Of a DNA stretch of 64,000 nucleotides, positions 51,621-63,005 are shown piece after piece. Numbering within the stretch: position 1 is the stretch's first letter; each line of letters starts with the position of its first letter. Made by a program: the position numbers and the translations under genes. The stretch is from Acridotheres tristis (Eukaryota > Chordata > Aves > Passeriformes > Sturnidae). Below the pieces are notes generated by a model. The model was given only the letters and a program-made list of their open reading frames with translations. It had not been told where the DNA came from and did not search any database. Where the stretch lies: the NCBI GenBank assembly GCA_037013685.1, contig CM072896.1, positions 13,713,444 to 13,777,443 of the forward strand, given 5' to 3'.

Positions 51621-53937
51621 GTGCAGCATTGGAGATAGAAATACTAAGGTTGTCTGAAAGGGAAGTGTCTCTGTTCTGACAGCAAATTATTTACTATTTA
51701 TTAGTGCAGTTTGCAGCAGGAGGGAGAAAAACTGTGGCTTGAATAATTCACAATTGTCTTAAGCTTTTGGACACTTCCATTGTGTAATATGCATGTCTTA
51801 TCCACATTAAAAACAAGTAGCATTAATGTACTCTTAGGGCTAGAAAGTGAAAACACTCAAATACACTGAATATGTATTTCTAAAGTTTTTGAATTCTAAT
51901 GTTGCAGCAGTTCACCTCAAGCACACAGAGAAGAGGCCAGTGTTAGCCCTAAGCATCAAGACACTGCAAGGCATAAACTTGTTCCAGGGACAAAATGTGA
52001 CTCAACCTGCCTTGTAAATAATGTTCAGAAAAACATATCATACCATGGGTAGGAGGAGGCAAGAGAAGGAAAGGAGCTGCTCTTCTCTCTGCCATGTCAT
52101 GGCCTGGAGTGTTTCTGGATCGCTACAGTTAACTACCTTGCCATTTTTCCTCCTTCCTTGTCAACCTTTTTCTCAAGAGAGAGACCCATGTGTGTTTGGG
52201 GAAGCAGAGTGCAATGGGTGTCTCTGCTTCCTGCTCGTCTCTGTCCCTCTGAGGAAGACACTTTGGCATTGCTGTGGAGGTGTAGCCACAAAGGAGGCTG
52301 CTAATTCAAGGCAAACAGACCTCAGCAACAGCCTGAGTGCTTTTAATTACCCTGAGAGTGTTAGGAGAATATGCACAGGGCTGTTCAATTATGTCATTCT
52401 CAGCACAGTTAATATATATTCTTAATCCAGTCAATAAACCTTTCATCTTGTAAATGTTAGGATAATGCTCCTGTTGAAATTAAGTCTTGCTGAGTTTGAT
52501 GCTTGTCAAACATCACATACCTCCTGCAAAATCCATGAGACCACAGATCAGAGCTGCAAAGGTCACGTGCCTTTAGGGACTCCCCTAAACCCTGACAGGC
52601 TACATCTCAATTCCAAACCTAAAGACCATTGAAATCCTAAAGGAATAACCACATAAACATGAAAGTTGATTATATTCAAAATTGTATTATTTAATTCATA
52701 TTGCAAAATACAATAACAGACTTCAGCACTTCAGTGCATGTGATGCCGACCTCAAAATGTTAATATTTTCCAGTAGCCAGGACAAATCATACACCCCATA
52801 TCAACTCCCAAGATCATTAGTAGTTATTAATACACCAGATACTTCAACACCACATGGATAATTATGCCATAATGAAAGAAAGAAGAAATTCATTGCAAGA
52901 GGAGAATAATCACATTCCCAATACTTCTTAAGAAGGCAGAGAGGAAATTACTATCTGGTGCAAATTAATGAGATGAAATTAATAAGTATCAACCAATAAA
53001 ATACTCGTCCAGTGGGACCAGACTGCAGGCACAGAGTACAATCTCTTCTTGGCCCTTCCCAGTGCTCCAGGGAGGCCCCATGGAGGAGGTGCATGCTGAA
53101 CAGGCTCACAGCACACCAAAAGGCAGGCAAGTAGTGACAGAGTGATTTTCACCAAGGCACCCTTGCAGGCAGTGTCTCACATAAGCAGCAGAACAAAACT
53201 GGATCCATGTGTCAGAATAAATTAACGTAATTAAATCCATCCTCTGTAAGTTATGTAAATGTAAAGCTCTTTTTGCAGACAGGTCCAATGTGCATCCAGC
53301 TCAGAAGGTGCTGGTGACCTCTTGCCAAGAACACGAGGAGGAGCTACTGCTGTGTGCATGGATATCATTAGTGTATATGCATAATTATTCTCTCTTAAAT
53401 GTTCACACTTTTAGATGCATTGTTAGACTAGCTGTCAGCTAAGCTCAAAACTGTGAGGCAGTAAAGGAATTTAATTCTACTTACAAAATATCCTATTTTG
53501 TGTTCAATAAGATATAAATATTTTTTGGTTTTATATGATGTTTAGCAGCTTCGTGGTGTCTCTGAAGTATTAATTAATTAATGAGCCAATTATGATCAGG
53601 CTGAGAACAAGGTATAATGTGCTGGAAACAGAACAGGCTTTGACAGCCCAGAGGCACAACAGGTCCTGGATTCATTGTGCTTTTTAATAGAGCTGCTTGC
53701 TTCCAGATTAATTTCACCATGCCTGTGCTAGTAACAGGGGATGCTGGTGGAGATCAAAGATAAATATATCTATTTAAAGTTCTCCCTAACAAGCCAGACT
53801 AAATGGTGATGGGCCATGTTGTGATCTGGCAGACACACCTTGTCAGCTAGCAGCTTCCTAGGGGGGAATTAACTTCTGTGATTGACGTTTCTTCCGCCCA
53901 CTGCCCACCTCACCTGGGCTACCGGCTAGCTCCGGGA

Positions 53938-54180
53938 AGCCCCGGGGGGGGCCCCCGGGGGGGGGCCCCCGGGGGGGGGGGCCCTGGGGGGCGCCCGGGG
54001 CCGTCTCGGGGGGGGGCGGCGCCCCGGTTGGGGGGGGGGGGGGGGATGCCGGGGGGGGGGGACAATTTCCCCGGGGGTGCTGGCTTGGGGGGGGGGGCGG
54101 GTTCGTGGGTCGTGTGGGGGGGGGGGGGTCGGGGGGGGGGGTGGGTGGCCGGGGGGGGGAACTTGTTTTTTGGGGGCTGG
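53938..54180. repeat. Extreme poly-G / G-C low-complexity block
   Basis: About 240 bases dominated by runs of 5-15 G broken by C runs and a few other bases, in an otherwise AT-rich area. Long open frames on both strands here are artefacts of composition. It has many possible G-quadruplexes. Sequencing or polishing error is a real possibility. Confidence 0.9.
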
Positions 54181-54866
54181 GTGCCTCACACAGAAGAAAA
54201 ATTAACATTAAACAACACAACATGTGATGAAATTACATTGTCTTCACCTAGCCCAGCCTTGCATGTCTTCAGTCTGAACTGCACGCCCAGGAGGGAATGA
54301 ACCTCAATGCAAGAAGTTTCTTTCATAGAAAGAAACTAGAGCATGAATCTTTGAGTTATGCTGAGGCATGGTGTCAAAAGGGTCTAACCAACTTACCCAT
54401 TTTTAACACCAAGGTGGGAGGGACAAGGTGCCTGTGGCTATGCAGATGTAAAATCTACAGCTGGAAGTGAAGCTGGGGCTCCTTATGGCTTTCAAATTGC
54501 TCTCAGAATCACTGGGAGCAGGCTAACAGTGCTTATCCAGCCCTGTGAATATGCTACACCAGCCCAAGCAGATGCACTCCCCTTCCATACTACAGCCTCA
54601 CAACCCTTCTTCAAGGGCACATCACCATTTTGAGAATCCTACTGTGTGAGGGTTCTACCTCCCTTGTTTCCCTGCTTGTTTCATCTTCAACTGTTTCTGC
54701 TAAAACAGCAATTGCTAAATTAAATAAACATTCCTGTCCCAGCCCATCAGAGGGTTTTCCCATCTAAGTTACTTCACATCAAGCTGAATTCATGAGAATT
54801 AATCACTGAGTACTATTTGGCCCTCTTAAAAGCAGTCCCACTAACAATATGCTTTCAATATTCAAG

Positions 54867-55017
54867 TTTCAGAAAATCCCTATGTTTCCATCCTCTGCCT
54901 TGGAAACTGTATGTGAAGGAATGGAGACCTGTCATCCACTGCTTGTTTTGGATAAGGAGATTCAGGGAAATCCCCTGGATCTGAAAAGGTTTTGGGTGAC
55001 TCAGGGCTGCCTGCATT
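54867..55017 (+). pseudogene. ATP13A5: ATP13A5-like exon 14 remnant
   Basis: The frame starts FQKIPMF after AAG and continues through METCHPLLVLDKEIQGNPLDLKRF. This follows ATP13A exon 14 (FQDIHSF, then [21 protein letters not shown]). The middle part is diverged and the exon end is altered, with GDPLD changed to GNPLD. Order and strand agree with the exon 9 relic at 51.5 kb, so both probably come from one decayed gene in the ATP13A5 position. Confidence 0.75.
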
Positions 55018-55814
55018 TGCTCTCTCAACTTTACTTGGAAACACTGGAGTCTAAGGAGGGGGAGGGAGAGCCTGGTTGCTGCTTGCTGAAAGTAAATGAT
55101 CAGACTACATATGGACTTCATCCTCAAAGGGCCTTGGGAAGCTCTGTCTTCTGACAGCTGAAAACGTAGACCCAACCAACTTCTTCCAAGCAGAAGGAGC
55201 AGGATTTCTTGTAACAATACCAGGAAGACAGTGCTATGGCAACAATTAAATCAGTCTTGTTTCAAAGGTTGCTCTGTTCCCATGACAATGTCACTGTAAC
55301 TCATCAAAATTCAGTTTCCAGTTTTTCAGGACTGTAGATTCTTTCTTTCTCATCCTGGAAAGCTAATACCTTATTTGACAGACTTTTGTCTTTTAAACCA
55401 AAACACCCACAAACACCTGGCCTCAGCTGGAAAACACAGTAAATCCTCAGCAGTACTTTTCTTCCAGTGATATACAGAAAGAGACTCCAGGAGCTAGCTG
55501 ATCAAAACAAGAGGAAAATTCCTGCATCAGTCCTCAGCAAAACACTGGAGGGCAGGTGTGGAGAAGGGAATGCATAAATTACTTGCAAGTGCTCCCAGAT
55601 TACCACAGAAATCACCACAGTCAATGAAATAAAACCAGATGTGCATTCAGGTTAGAACTGCTGGGGATCATCTTGAACAGTGATCTTCTCGATTTATCAT
55701 TTCTATTTAAAGGGATGGCATGGAGAAGCAAGGCTGAATTGTTAAATCTGCACATAAAGCTATACTCAGAAAAAAAGAGGATTTGGGGGCAACATGAGTT
55801 TGGATTTCACACAT

Positions 55815-55820
55815 TTTATT
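55815..55820 (-). terminator. Candidate poly(A) signal of PLAAT copy A
   Basis: AATAAA on the minus strand (TTTATT on plus), about 140 bases after the stop codon. The corresponding place in copy B reads ATTAAA at 62896-62901. Confidence 0.55.
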
Positions 55821-55956
55821 AAGGATTGTTTAATGTTTAAAACAAGCGTAGCACGGTGCCTGGGAAGCCTTGATGGCAGGTGTAGCAATAGCTGACCAGT
55901 GATTGCTGTGGTCAGGGTCTCCCCCTGCATTCCTCTGATGTCTACCTGGCAGTCAA

Positions 55957-56940
55957 TCAGGAATCCTCCGTCCTGGACAATGCCATCATAGCAGGAGTGA
56001 CCACACCAGCAATAATACCTCCTAGGGGTGAAGTAGGGCCAGACATGGCATTTATGACCTGTAAAGAGGAAGTAAAACACACTCTGAAAACACTATATTT
56101 ACTCCCCCCCCCAGCATGATAATCTAGAAAAGGCAGCAATAATCCGAGTAAATAAATCAGTGAGACACATGTGCCACATAAGCAGAGGGGTAACAGCCAG
56201 GTCAGTAGCCCTAGGAGGTGGCACTCAGTGAGAGGGCAGTGTCAGGGTGCAGACAGAGCAGAGTGACCCTGCAGGTGCAGGGGCTCTGGGGAGGCCAGAG
56301 GCAGCGCTGGTTTGGAGCCAGGAGCTGCTCTGGGAGGCACCCAGGGGCTCCCCCTGTGACACTCACCTGCTCAGAGACTGCCGCTCCATAGCGGAGCCTT
56401 GTCACAAAGTGCTCACAGTTTTTCCAAAGCAAATCATATGGCACCTCCCTGCCAATCTGGCTCTCAGCACGCTGGATGATCTCCTCCACTGGGAAAGGAG
56501 TGCTGTACCGGTCATACTTGTTGTTGACACGCCATTTATCGTTGTCGGCCACCTTTGTCAGGAGCTCCTTCTTCACTTTGGCCCTTGCATTCCATACTGA
56601 TTTGATGCTACCCGAACTGGATGAGTCTCCCTGATCTGGGGAAGGCAGGGGAGAGACAAATGAGGCAGGAAGACCTTCTCTGGCCCTGCCAGGACCTCAG
56701 ATGGTTTTCTGACTGCTCCTTAAAAAGCCATCTAAACACAGGGTCCACCACCAGCCCATGGAGGGAGACAGGTCTCCTGGGGCATCCTAACACCCACTCG
56801 GCACTCTGCCAGGTGGCAAAAGCCTTACCAGTCACATGGACTACATATCCGTTCCCCACGTAGAGGGCCCAGTGCTGATAAACACGCCGGTCGATCTCGA
56901 TCAGGTCCCCGGGCTGGGGTTTGCAGTTGTCCTGTCCCAT
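55957..56940 (-). CDS. PLAAT1-like phospholipase A/acyltransferase, copy A
   Basis: LRAT/NlpC-P60-fold thiol enzyme of the PLAAT (HRASLS) family, which cleaves and transfers acyl chains of phospholipids. Exons on the minus strand are 56940-56829 (112 bases), 56635-56367 (269) and 56058-55957 (102), all GT-AG with matching phases, giving 160 residues. Exon 1 reads [16 protein letters not shown] then [15 protein letters not shown]; His23 is the predicted catalytic base. Exon 2 ends with [12 protein letters not shown], with Cys111 the nucleophile. Exon 3 gives a 33-residue weakly hydrophobic tail ending TEDS, where family members carry a C-terminal membrane anchor. Position next to ATP13A5 remnants fits PLAAT1, but the duplicate makes one-to-one naming unsafe. 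Confidence 0.9.
56205..56379. repeat. 175-bp tract identical to 63391-63565
   Basis: Every base matches the second PLAAT copy through the end of exon 2 (13 bases) and about 162 bases of intron 2. Identity stops at 56380 inside the exon, and one mismatch at 56204 precedes a further 22 matching bases. The rest of intron 2 is clearly diverged. Confidence 0.95.
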
Positions 56941-57480
56941 CTCAGGAGCGTGCAGTCAGGACGTGCACCTGTAGCTGGGCTGGCTGAGCGCAGCGCAGAG
57001 CGCAGCGGGGAGGCGAGGGCTGTGCAGGGGCAGCTGCCGGGAGCGCAGCACGGAGCGTGTCAGTGGCGGGCCCCGAGGGCAGCGGCTGCCGGAGCGGCGG
57101 CCCAAGGCCGAGCCCGGCCCGCCGGTGTGTCCAGCTGCTGCCGCCGTCCGCGCCTGCCCCCGCCCGCCCGCGGTGCCCGCCCTCCCGTCCCGGCCGCGCT
57201 CCCTTCGGGGCTCCGCTGCCGCCGGGCCCGGGCTCGCTCCGCTACGGGAACGCGGCTGCCCGGGGGTGTCCGCGGTGCCCAGCCCGTGCCCAGGCTCTGG
57301 GGCACCTCCGGCCGCCCGCCAGAGCCGCGCCCGCCGCCGGCAGCCTGCAGGGGCTGCATCCAGCTGGAAAACGCCCCCTCGTATCCCCGAGACTCGCTCA
57401 CCACCGTGCCTGCCCCGCTTGTTCTGTGGATAAGGTCCCGGGCCGCTGCCTCCCGCACTAAAGAGTCGTTTCGTCATCAC
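56941..57480. promoter_or_regulatory. CpG island and promoter of PLAAT copy A
   Basis: Strongly GC-rich, CpG-dense sequence lies directly upstream of the copy A start codon. This is a likely promoter and 5' UTR. Open frames on both strands inside it reflect composition only. Confidence 0.7.
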
Positions 57481-59380
57481 TGCCTGTCCTGCCCCGGAGC
57501 GGGAGGTCGCGCAACGCCCATTCCCGGCAGCGGGTATGCTCCGCTCCTACGGTAGTGCCAAAACCACCTGTCGAGAGGAAAAAGTCATCTTGTTGCCGAG
57601 GAAGTGGGGCCACCACCTCATTATGGGAAGACTCTATCCCTTTGTCATCCTCCTGTGGAGTGATGGGCAACAGCCCTGACCCTGCACTTCTCACTACCCT
57701 GGAGGTTTCTTGAAGAACTACAGCCACTGGATCATGCTTAAAACATGGCTTGGCTACCAGTCAAACAGTTGGTACCAACAGTGACAGAGGATGCTGCAGA
57801 GGAATCCGAAACAGCTAAGTGTAACCACAAAAGACATCAGCAAAAAGCTGATGGATTAGATTTATGTTAACCCCAACCACAAACACAGTGAGGGCCACCA
57901 AGATGCAGAATGCTGGGGCTTCCCTAGCTTGCACTGAATCAGCCCAGGTTTTCACCCTCTGATGTGCACCTCCTTCAGATGGTTGAAATCTATAAAAAAT
58001 CCCTTCCATTTAGGGACAGTCTGTGCCTGTGCCCGTGGTCATAATCAAGGATATTTCTCTCTGGTCTTGGGAACAGAGCAGCCTTGACTCCATTCCATGG
58101 CACCTGCAGGTCTTGGGCCTTACCAATATCTCCAACAAAGGCTCAAAATGCAGCAAGTGATGGATTGTGCTGCTCCTCCTCACACTCTCATCACATGGTT
58201 CGGGCAGCGTTTCACCAAATCCTGTCAATGCACCCACCATCCATGGAAAGGCAGCCCCATAATGAGCAACATCACCGTGACCGCAAAGAGAAGCACGGTA
58301 CAATTGCAAACTTCTGCATTCTGTGAAATGTTACAGCCTTAAAGAAGATAATTCCCCAGATACAATATTGCCAGTTCTCCAGTTTTCCAGGATGAAGCAG
58401 AGAAGTGAGATGTCCATATGCTGCCCTCACACAGTGCTCACTTGTCAGGGTTTGCAGTGAGAATGCTCTGAGTACAGAAAGTTTAAAGATCATGGGCCAC
58501 TTTAACAGTTTGTTCATTAAAGAAGTTTTGATTCCATTTCTAGGAATCCAAACCCGAGTTTTCGATTAACCTACTTTACCAACAAGCCACAAGCTTTTCC
58601 ATTTCAACTCGTCTGATTCGCTCACTAATGGGGCTGGCAAGGGAGGGAGTGAATGGTTGGCTGCCTGATTCTTTGTTACTGGCTGGGATTAAACCAGGAC
58701 TTTCACTTCTCCCTGCGCTGCAGGCAGGTGCATGTAAGAAAAGCAACACAGGATTCTGCGTCTCACAAGTGGGAGGCAGCTAACCTGGTTCCAAACACTT
58801 AAGGCAGATACTCCAAGTAAAGGACAATAAAGCACACTCCCCCTGAACAGTTTTCTTCCAAGACAATCCACACATCAGTTTTGTGACAAGGAAATAGTGT
58901 GGCTCAGTACATTGGGAGATGAAGCATGGGTGCCTCACAGCTCATTCTTCACATCCCTCATCCCCAGCACTGCAGGTACCCTGGCTTTGCCTTCCTGCTG
59001 CCTGGGAGAAGACTGAGCTGCTGCTGACACTAGGAAAGCTTTAGCATCAACATTTGGTCCCTGAAGTGAGAATGGCCACAGCTCTGTGAGTCAAAGTCTC
59101 CTGGCTGCATTAGTAATTCTTTAAACCCCTCAGTGTTTTGGCAGCTCAAAGAGTCGAATTCTAGAATGTACTGTGCGTTTGAAGGGATGATAAAAATCGT
59201 CTAGCAGGCTTGTTCAGGTTCAAGGCCAACAATCACTGCACTTCGAGGGGTGAAGTGGGAAATGTTGGTGGCACAGTGGAACAAAGAGCTGACAGAGAAA
59301 AGGCAGCTGGGATTTTTCTGTCACTGACACTGGGGGTCAGCTGCTGCCAAAGAGAGTCAGCAGAGCAGGGAAAGGAACAC
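57481..59380. other. Intergenic stretch upstream of PLAAT copy A
   Basis: No recognised gene, RNA or repeat was found between the CpG island and the retroelement. Confidence 0.5.
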
Positions 59381-60416
59381 TGTCTTGGTTTGAAAGACAG
59401 GTGTCTGCTAGGGAAGGCAGGGCCTGCTTTTTAAGGGAGAATATAAACCCCCCCCTCTCTGAATTAGTATAATATTGAAATTAAGGGGCTTTCAGGTAAA
59501 GATACGAGGATAGGAGTAATAGGTTTCTTACTAGCATGTATAACAAGGCAAAGAAAACAATAATAACTATGGCATCAAGAACAAAGTTAACTAAGGACCC
59601 GGTAATATTCCTTTTGGACGCAGGCACTTTTCCTTTGGTGTGGTTACTGTTACAGCCGGCAGGAATGAGGGAGAAATCCGAGAAATCCCGGGGCGCTGGA
59701 GAGCAGCAGCTGTAGAGCGTCCCGAGAAGGCAGGAGGGTGCGGGCTGTTGTGTGGAGAAACCCAGAGCAATCCCGAAAAAACAGCGGTGTTGGGCCAGCA
59801 GGGACCGGCTCTGAGCAGGGCAGGGAGAGATTAAATTCAGGATTTACGGGCACACGGAGTACATGGTGATAAATCCCTCAGGTGCCGGTAAATTCCCCCC
59901 GCAGTAAGCGATAACCTGAACGTCTTTTTCTCATGTCAGACAGCGAGATCTAAAAAAAAAAATCTGCTACTGCTTTACCCTCTGTTCGGTGTGACTGTCC
60001 CTCTGAGAGAAACTCTTAAAAAACCGAGCGCTCCCCCCCCGCATGCCTATGGCACTTAGTCATCGGTGCCTTTTTGCAAAGCAATGGGAGTAATAGCACA
60101 AGCAACAAGGAAAGGAAAAGAAAGGAAAAAAAACCCGCAACCCCCAAGATTATCCACCTCGAATTTTTTCTCATACCATTATTTTACATCAGATTTAAAC
60201 TTTTAAATTATACACATACATGCAGTACCTTAGTTATATACATATATACATGCAGATACGGATACAGGCACAGGGCCATGGGTAGTTCACCTTAAAATAA
60301 GGTTTTTTTGAGGTATGCATGGGATTTCCCTCTTTTCTGGATTAGCCACCAGGTGCAGCCTGGATCCATCTATTGCAGATGATGGGATTGTGTTTCTATT
60401 CTTGGGGCACCTGGTT

Positions 60417-61180
60417 TTAGGTCTGCTGCACACACCAGGTGAAAGCAAACTGAGGTTTGCATTCTGATGCCAGAGGAATGGAGAAAAATATGTTAGCAAT
60501 GTCAGTGGTGGCTGACATTGTACCAAAGTACCACTTTGCTGCCTTGGACTCCAGCTCGTACTGGAGTTCCAGCATGTCTGGCATGGCAACACTCAGCAGT
60601 GGAGTCACTTTATTTAATCTATGATAGTCTATAGTCTATTTTTATTTTCTATTTGACTTGAGCACAGGCTAAATGGGGCTATTGAGGGGTGAGGGGGCCT
60701 TGCTGACCATCCATTGGCTCTCTAGTTTATAGATTATCTTGTGGATGGGGATTATGGCATCTTGATTTGTTTGATACTGCTGGCAGTGCACCGTCGAGGT
60801 GGCAATTGGTACTTGTTGCTCTTTGGCATTCAGGAGTCTTATTGTAAATGGGTTTTCTGATAGTCCGGGGAAGGTGTTCAATTGCTGAATGTTCTCTGCC
60901 TCTACAGCAGCTATTCCAAAAGCACACCTGAGTCTTTTTGGGTCTTTGTAATAGCCGTTCCTGAGGAAGTCTATGCCTAGAATACATGGTGCCTCTGGGC
61001 CAGTCACATTTGAGTGTTTCTGCCACTCCTTCCCAGTCAGGCTCACCTCATCCTCCAGCAAAGTCAATTCCTGAGATGCCCCTGTCACCCCAGCAATGGA
61101 AACGGGTTCTGCCCCTACATGTCCGGATGGCATTAGGGTACACTGTGCACCAGTATTAACTAATGCCTCATATATTTGTG
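60417..61180 (-). pseudogene. Broken endogenous retrovirus pol fragment (protease to RT)
   Basis: Minus-strand frames resemble the end of a retroviral aspartic protease followed by the beginning of reverse transcriptase. The protease active-site triplet reads NTG rather than DTG. An open piece spans 61133-60669. After a break in frame, an RT piece follows at 60608-60417. Integrase, RNase H and envelope were not found. The fragment is inactive. Confidence 0.8.
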
Positions 61181-61666
61181 GCTCTGATGTGCCAGGCCAT
61201 CGGATCTACACTGTCTAAAAGACCTGTTTTTCCCATGCCTCTCCCTGGCTAGAGGCAGGGCCCCTCTAGCCCTGGTTGTCATTTCTTTCTTGGGCATACA
61301 TACTAGATGTTTTTTCTTCCCTTCTGTAATACCTGGCAACTTGGTCATGAGGCTACATTCACTTTAGCAGAATCCTTCAGTTAGTGTTTCCCTCCCTGAG
61401 CTGATGCACCTGTGCTGCCAGAACAGAAGTGGGTTTCCCATCCCACCTTCCATGAGAGGCCATGAGAAAACTGTTTGCTTGTGGAGAAAAAAATCTCCAT
61501 AGACTGAAGTCTGCTCTCCCAAGTAAATTGGTAAAAGTCTATTTTTAGACATAGTAAACTGATTTGTTTCTGTACGTTGTCAGTGTGAAAGAAAAGAAGT
61601 TGTGGGGGGAGGAGAAGTGTTCTGAAAGTGTTATTATGAGTCTTATTTTTTCTTATAATTTCTAGT

Positions 61667-61672
61667 AATAAA
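61667..61672 (+). terminator. LTR poly(A) signal
   Basis: AATAAA followed by a T-rich and GT-containing stretch, in the usual R/U5 setting of an LTR. It fixes the LTR orientation as plus, opposite to the pol fragment. Confidence 0.6.
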
Positions 61673-61803
61673 GTTTTTCTTTGTACCCTTTTAAGTTTGA
61701 GCCTGTTTTACCTTCCTCCTAATCCTATCTCACAGCAGGAAATGGATAAATAATTCTAGTGGGTGCACTGGCAATTTGGCCAACGTTAAATCCACGACAA
61801 CAC

Positions 61804-62580
61804 ATAAAAAATAATTCCTCTGAGACTCACAGTCTTACCTTGCCAGACTTCTATTCTTAGAGAAGGGACAGAGAAATGTCTGTGATGATAATATCACTTT
61901 TTAAAAACCTCTCTTTCCTTTTCTGTTTGAGTCCTACAGAGATTATTTAGCCTGTCTAGCTCTCAGTTGACTGAGAGTCTCTTGCAATTGCAGCTTTTTG
62001 CTCATGGATGAGAAGGCAGGACTTGGCTTAATCTCAGCAGACTTGACCTTTTTAGGAGTTTTCTTGAAAGGCTGGTTCCAAGCCCATTTCACAGAGCATT
62101 GATTCCCCTACAGAAGACAGGTAAGACCAGAAAGAAGCTGCAAGCAGCCAGGCTGAGATATGACAGAGGATGTATCAGCTGTGAAATCTGCACATCCTTC
62201 TCTGTATTTTATCCCTGTTTGGCAACCACCACTAGGAGAAAGCAAAGGACAATTCCCCTGCTTTTACTACCCATTTAGCTCTGCCCCTCTCTTCCCTGGC
62301 AGTCTGGAAGTTGCCAGGAGGCCTCTGGAAGCTGTTGATCCATCCTGTCAGCAAAGTTTAGCATGCTCAGCTCCCTTCTTTTCCCCTCACACCTTCACAG
62401 GAGCTTCTCAATTTAGGCACCACAGGCAGGGACTCCAAGACACTGCACAGGCCTTGCCTGCCCTTTTACAAAGCTGCCTACCAGGACTTAACCACCTTCT
62501 CAGGCCCTCAGCAATACTTTCATTCTATCTTTTCATAAAGGTAAGGTTGCAATCAATGATTCACAGAAAGGGCCCATAAG
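61804..62580. other. Intergenic stretch beyond the retroelement
   Basis: No recognised gene or repeat. From about 62600 the sequence becomes alignable to the downstream flank of PLAAT copy A (from about 55500). Confidence 0.5.
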
Positions 62581-63005
62581 ATGTAGCTGATAAAACCAGG
62601 ATGTGGATAGACTGCACCAGTCTTCAGAAAAGCACTGAAAGGGAAGTGGCAGGGGAGGAATGGAAAATTTGCTTGCAAGTGGTTGTGGACTACCAATAAA
62701 ATCTTCATAGACAATGAAATAAAAGCAGATGTGGAAACCAGGTGCTGGGGGTCACCTAGAATGGTGACATTCTTGACTTATTATTTCTAATGGGATGGCA
62801 GAGAGAAATGAGGCTGAACTGTTGAACTTGCACACAAAGATATCCTCAAACAAATAAAAGATGATTTTAGGCAAGCTGAGTTTGATTTTTTACATTTTAA
62901 TAAGTCTTTGAACTAATTATCACAGCAGTTGCTAGCAAGTCTTCATAATGCTTGTGGCAAAAGCTGGAGAGTGACCAAGGACTCCAAGCCTTCCTTGAGT
63001 TCTTT

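Larger units (their letters stand above)
59381..61799 (+). mobile_element. Composite LTR retroelement insertion
   Basis: Starts TGTCTTGGTTTGAAAGACAG and ends CCACGACA, with ACAC on both sides (59377-59380 and 61800-61803) as a 4-bp target duplication. The first part looks like avian endogenous-retrovirus LTR U3. The last part has AATAAA at 61667-61672 followed by U5-like sequence on the plus strand. Between them lies a pol fragment on the opposite strand. The LTR wording is familiar from songbird genomes, but I cannot name the family. Confidence 0.7.

Noticed and set aside
53858..54300. Proline-rich and glycine-rich open frames on both strands
   Set aside because: They come from the poly-G/C block; composition alone removes stops.
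56836..57555. A 239-codon plus-strand frame
   Set aside because: It lies antisense to PLAAT exon 1 and in the CpG island, has arginine/proline-rich low-complexity content and no known domain.
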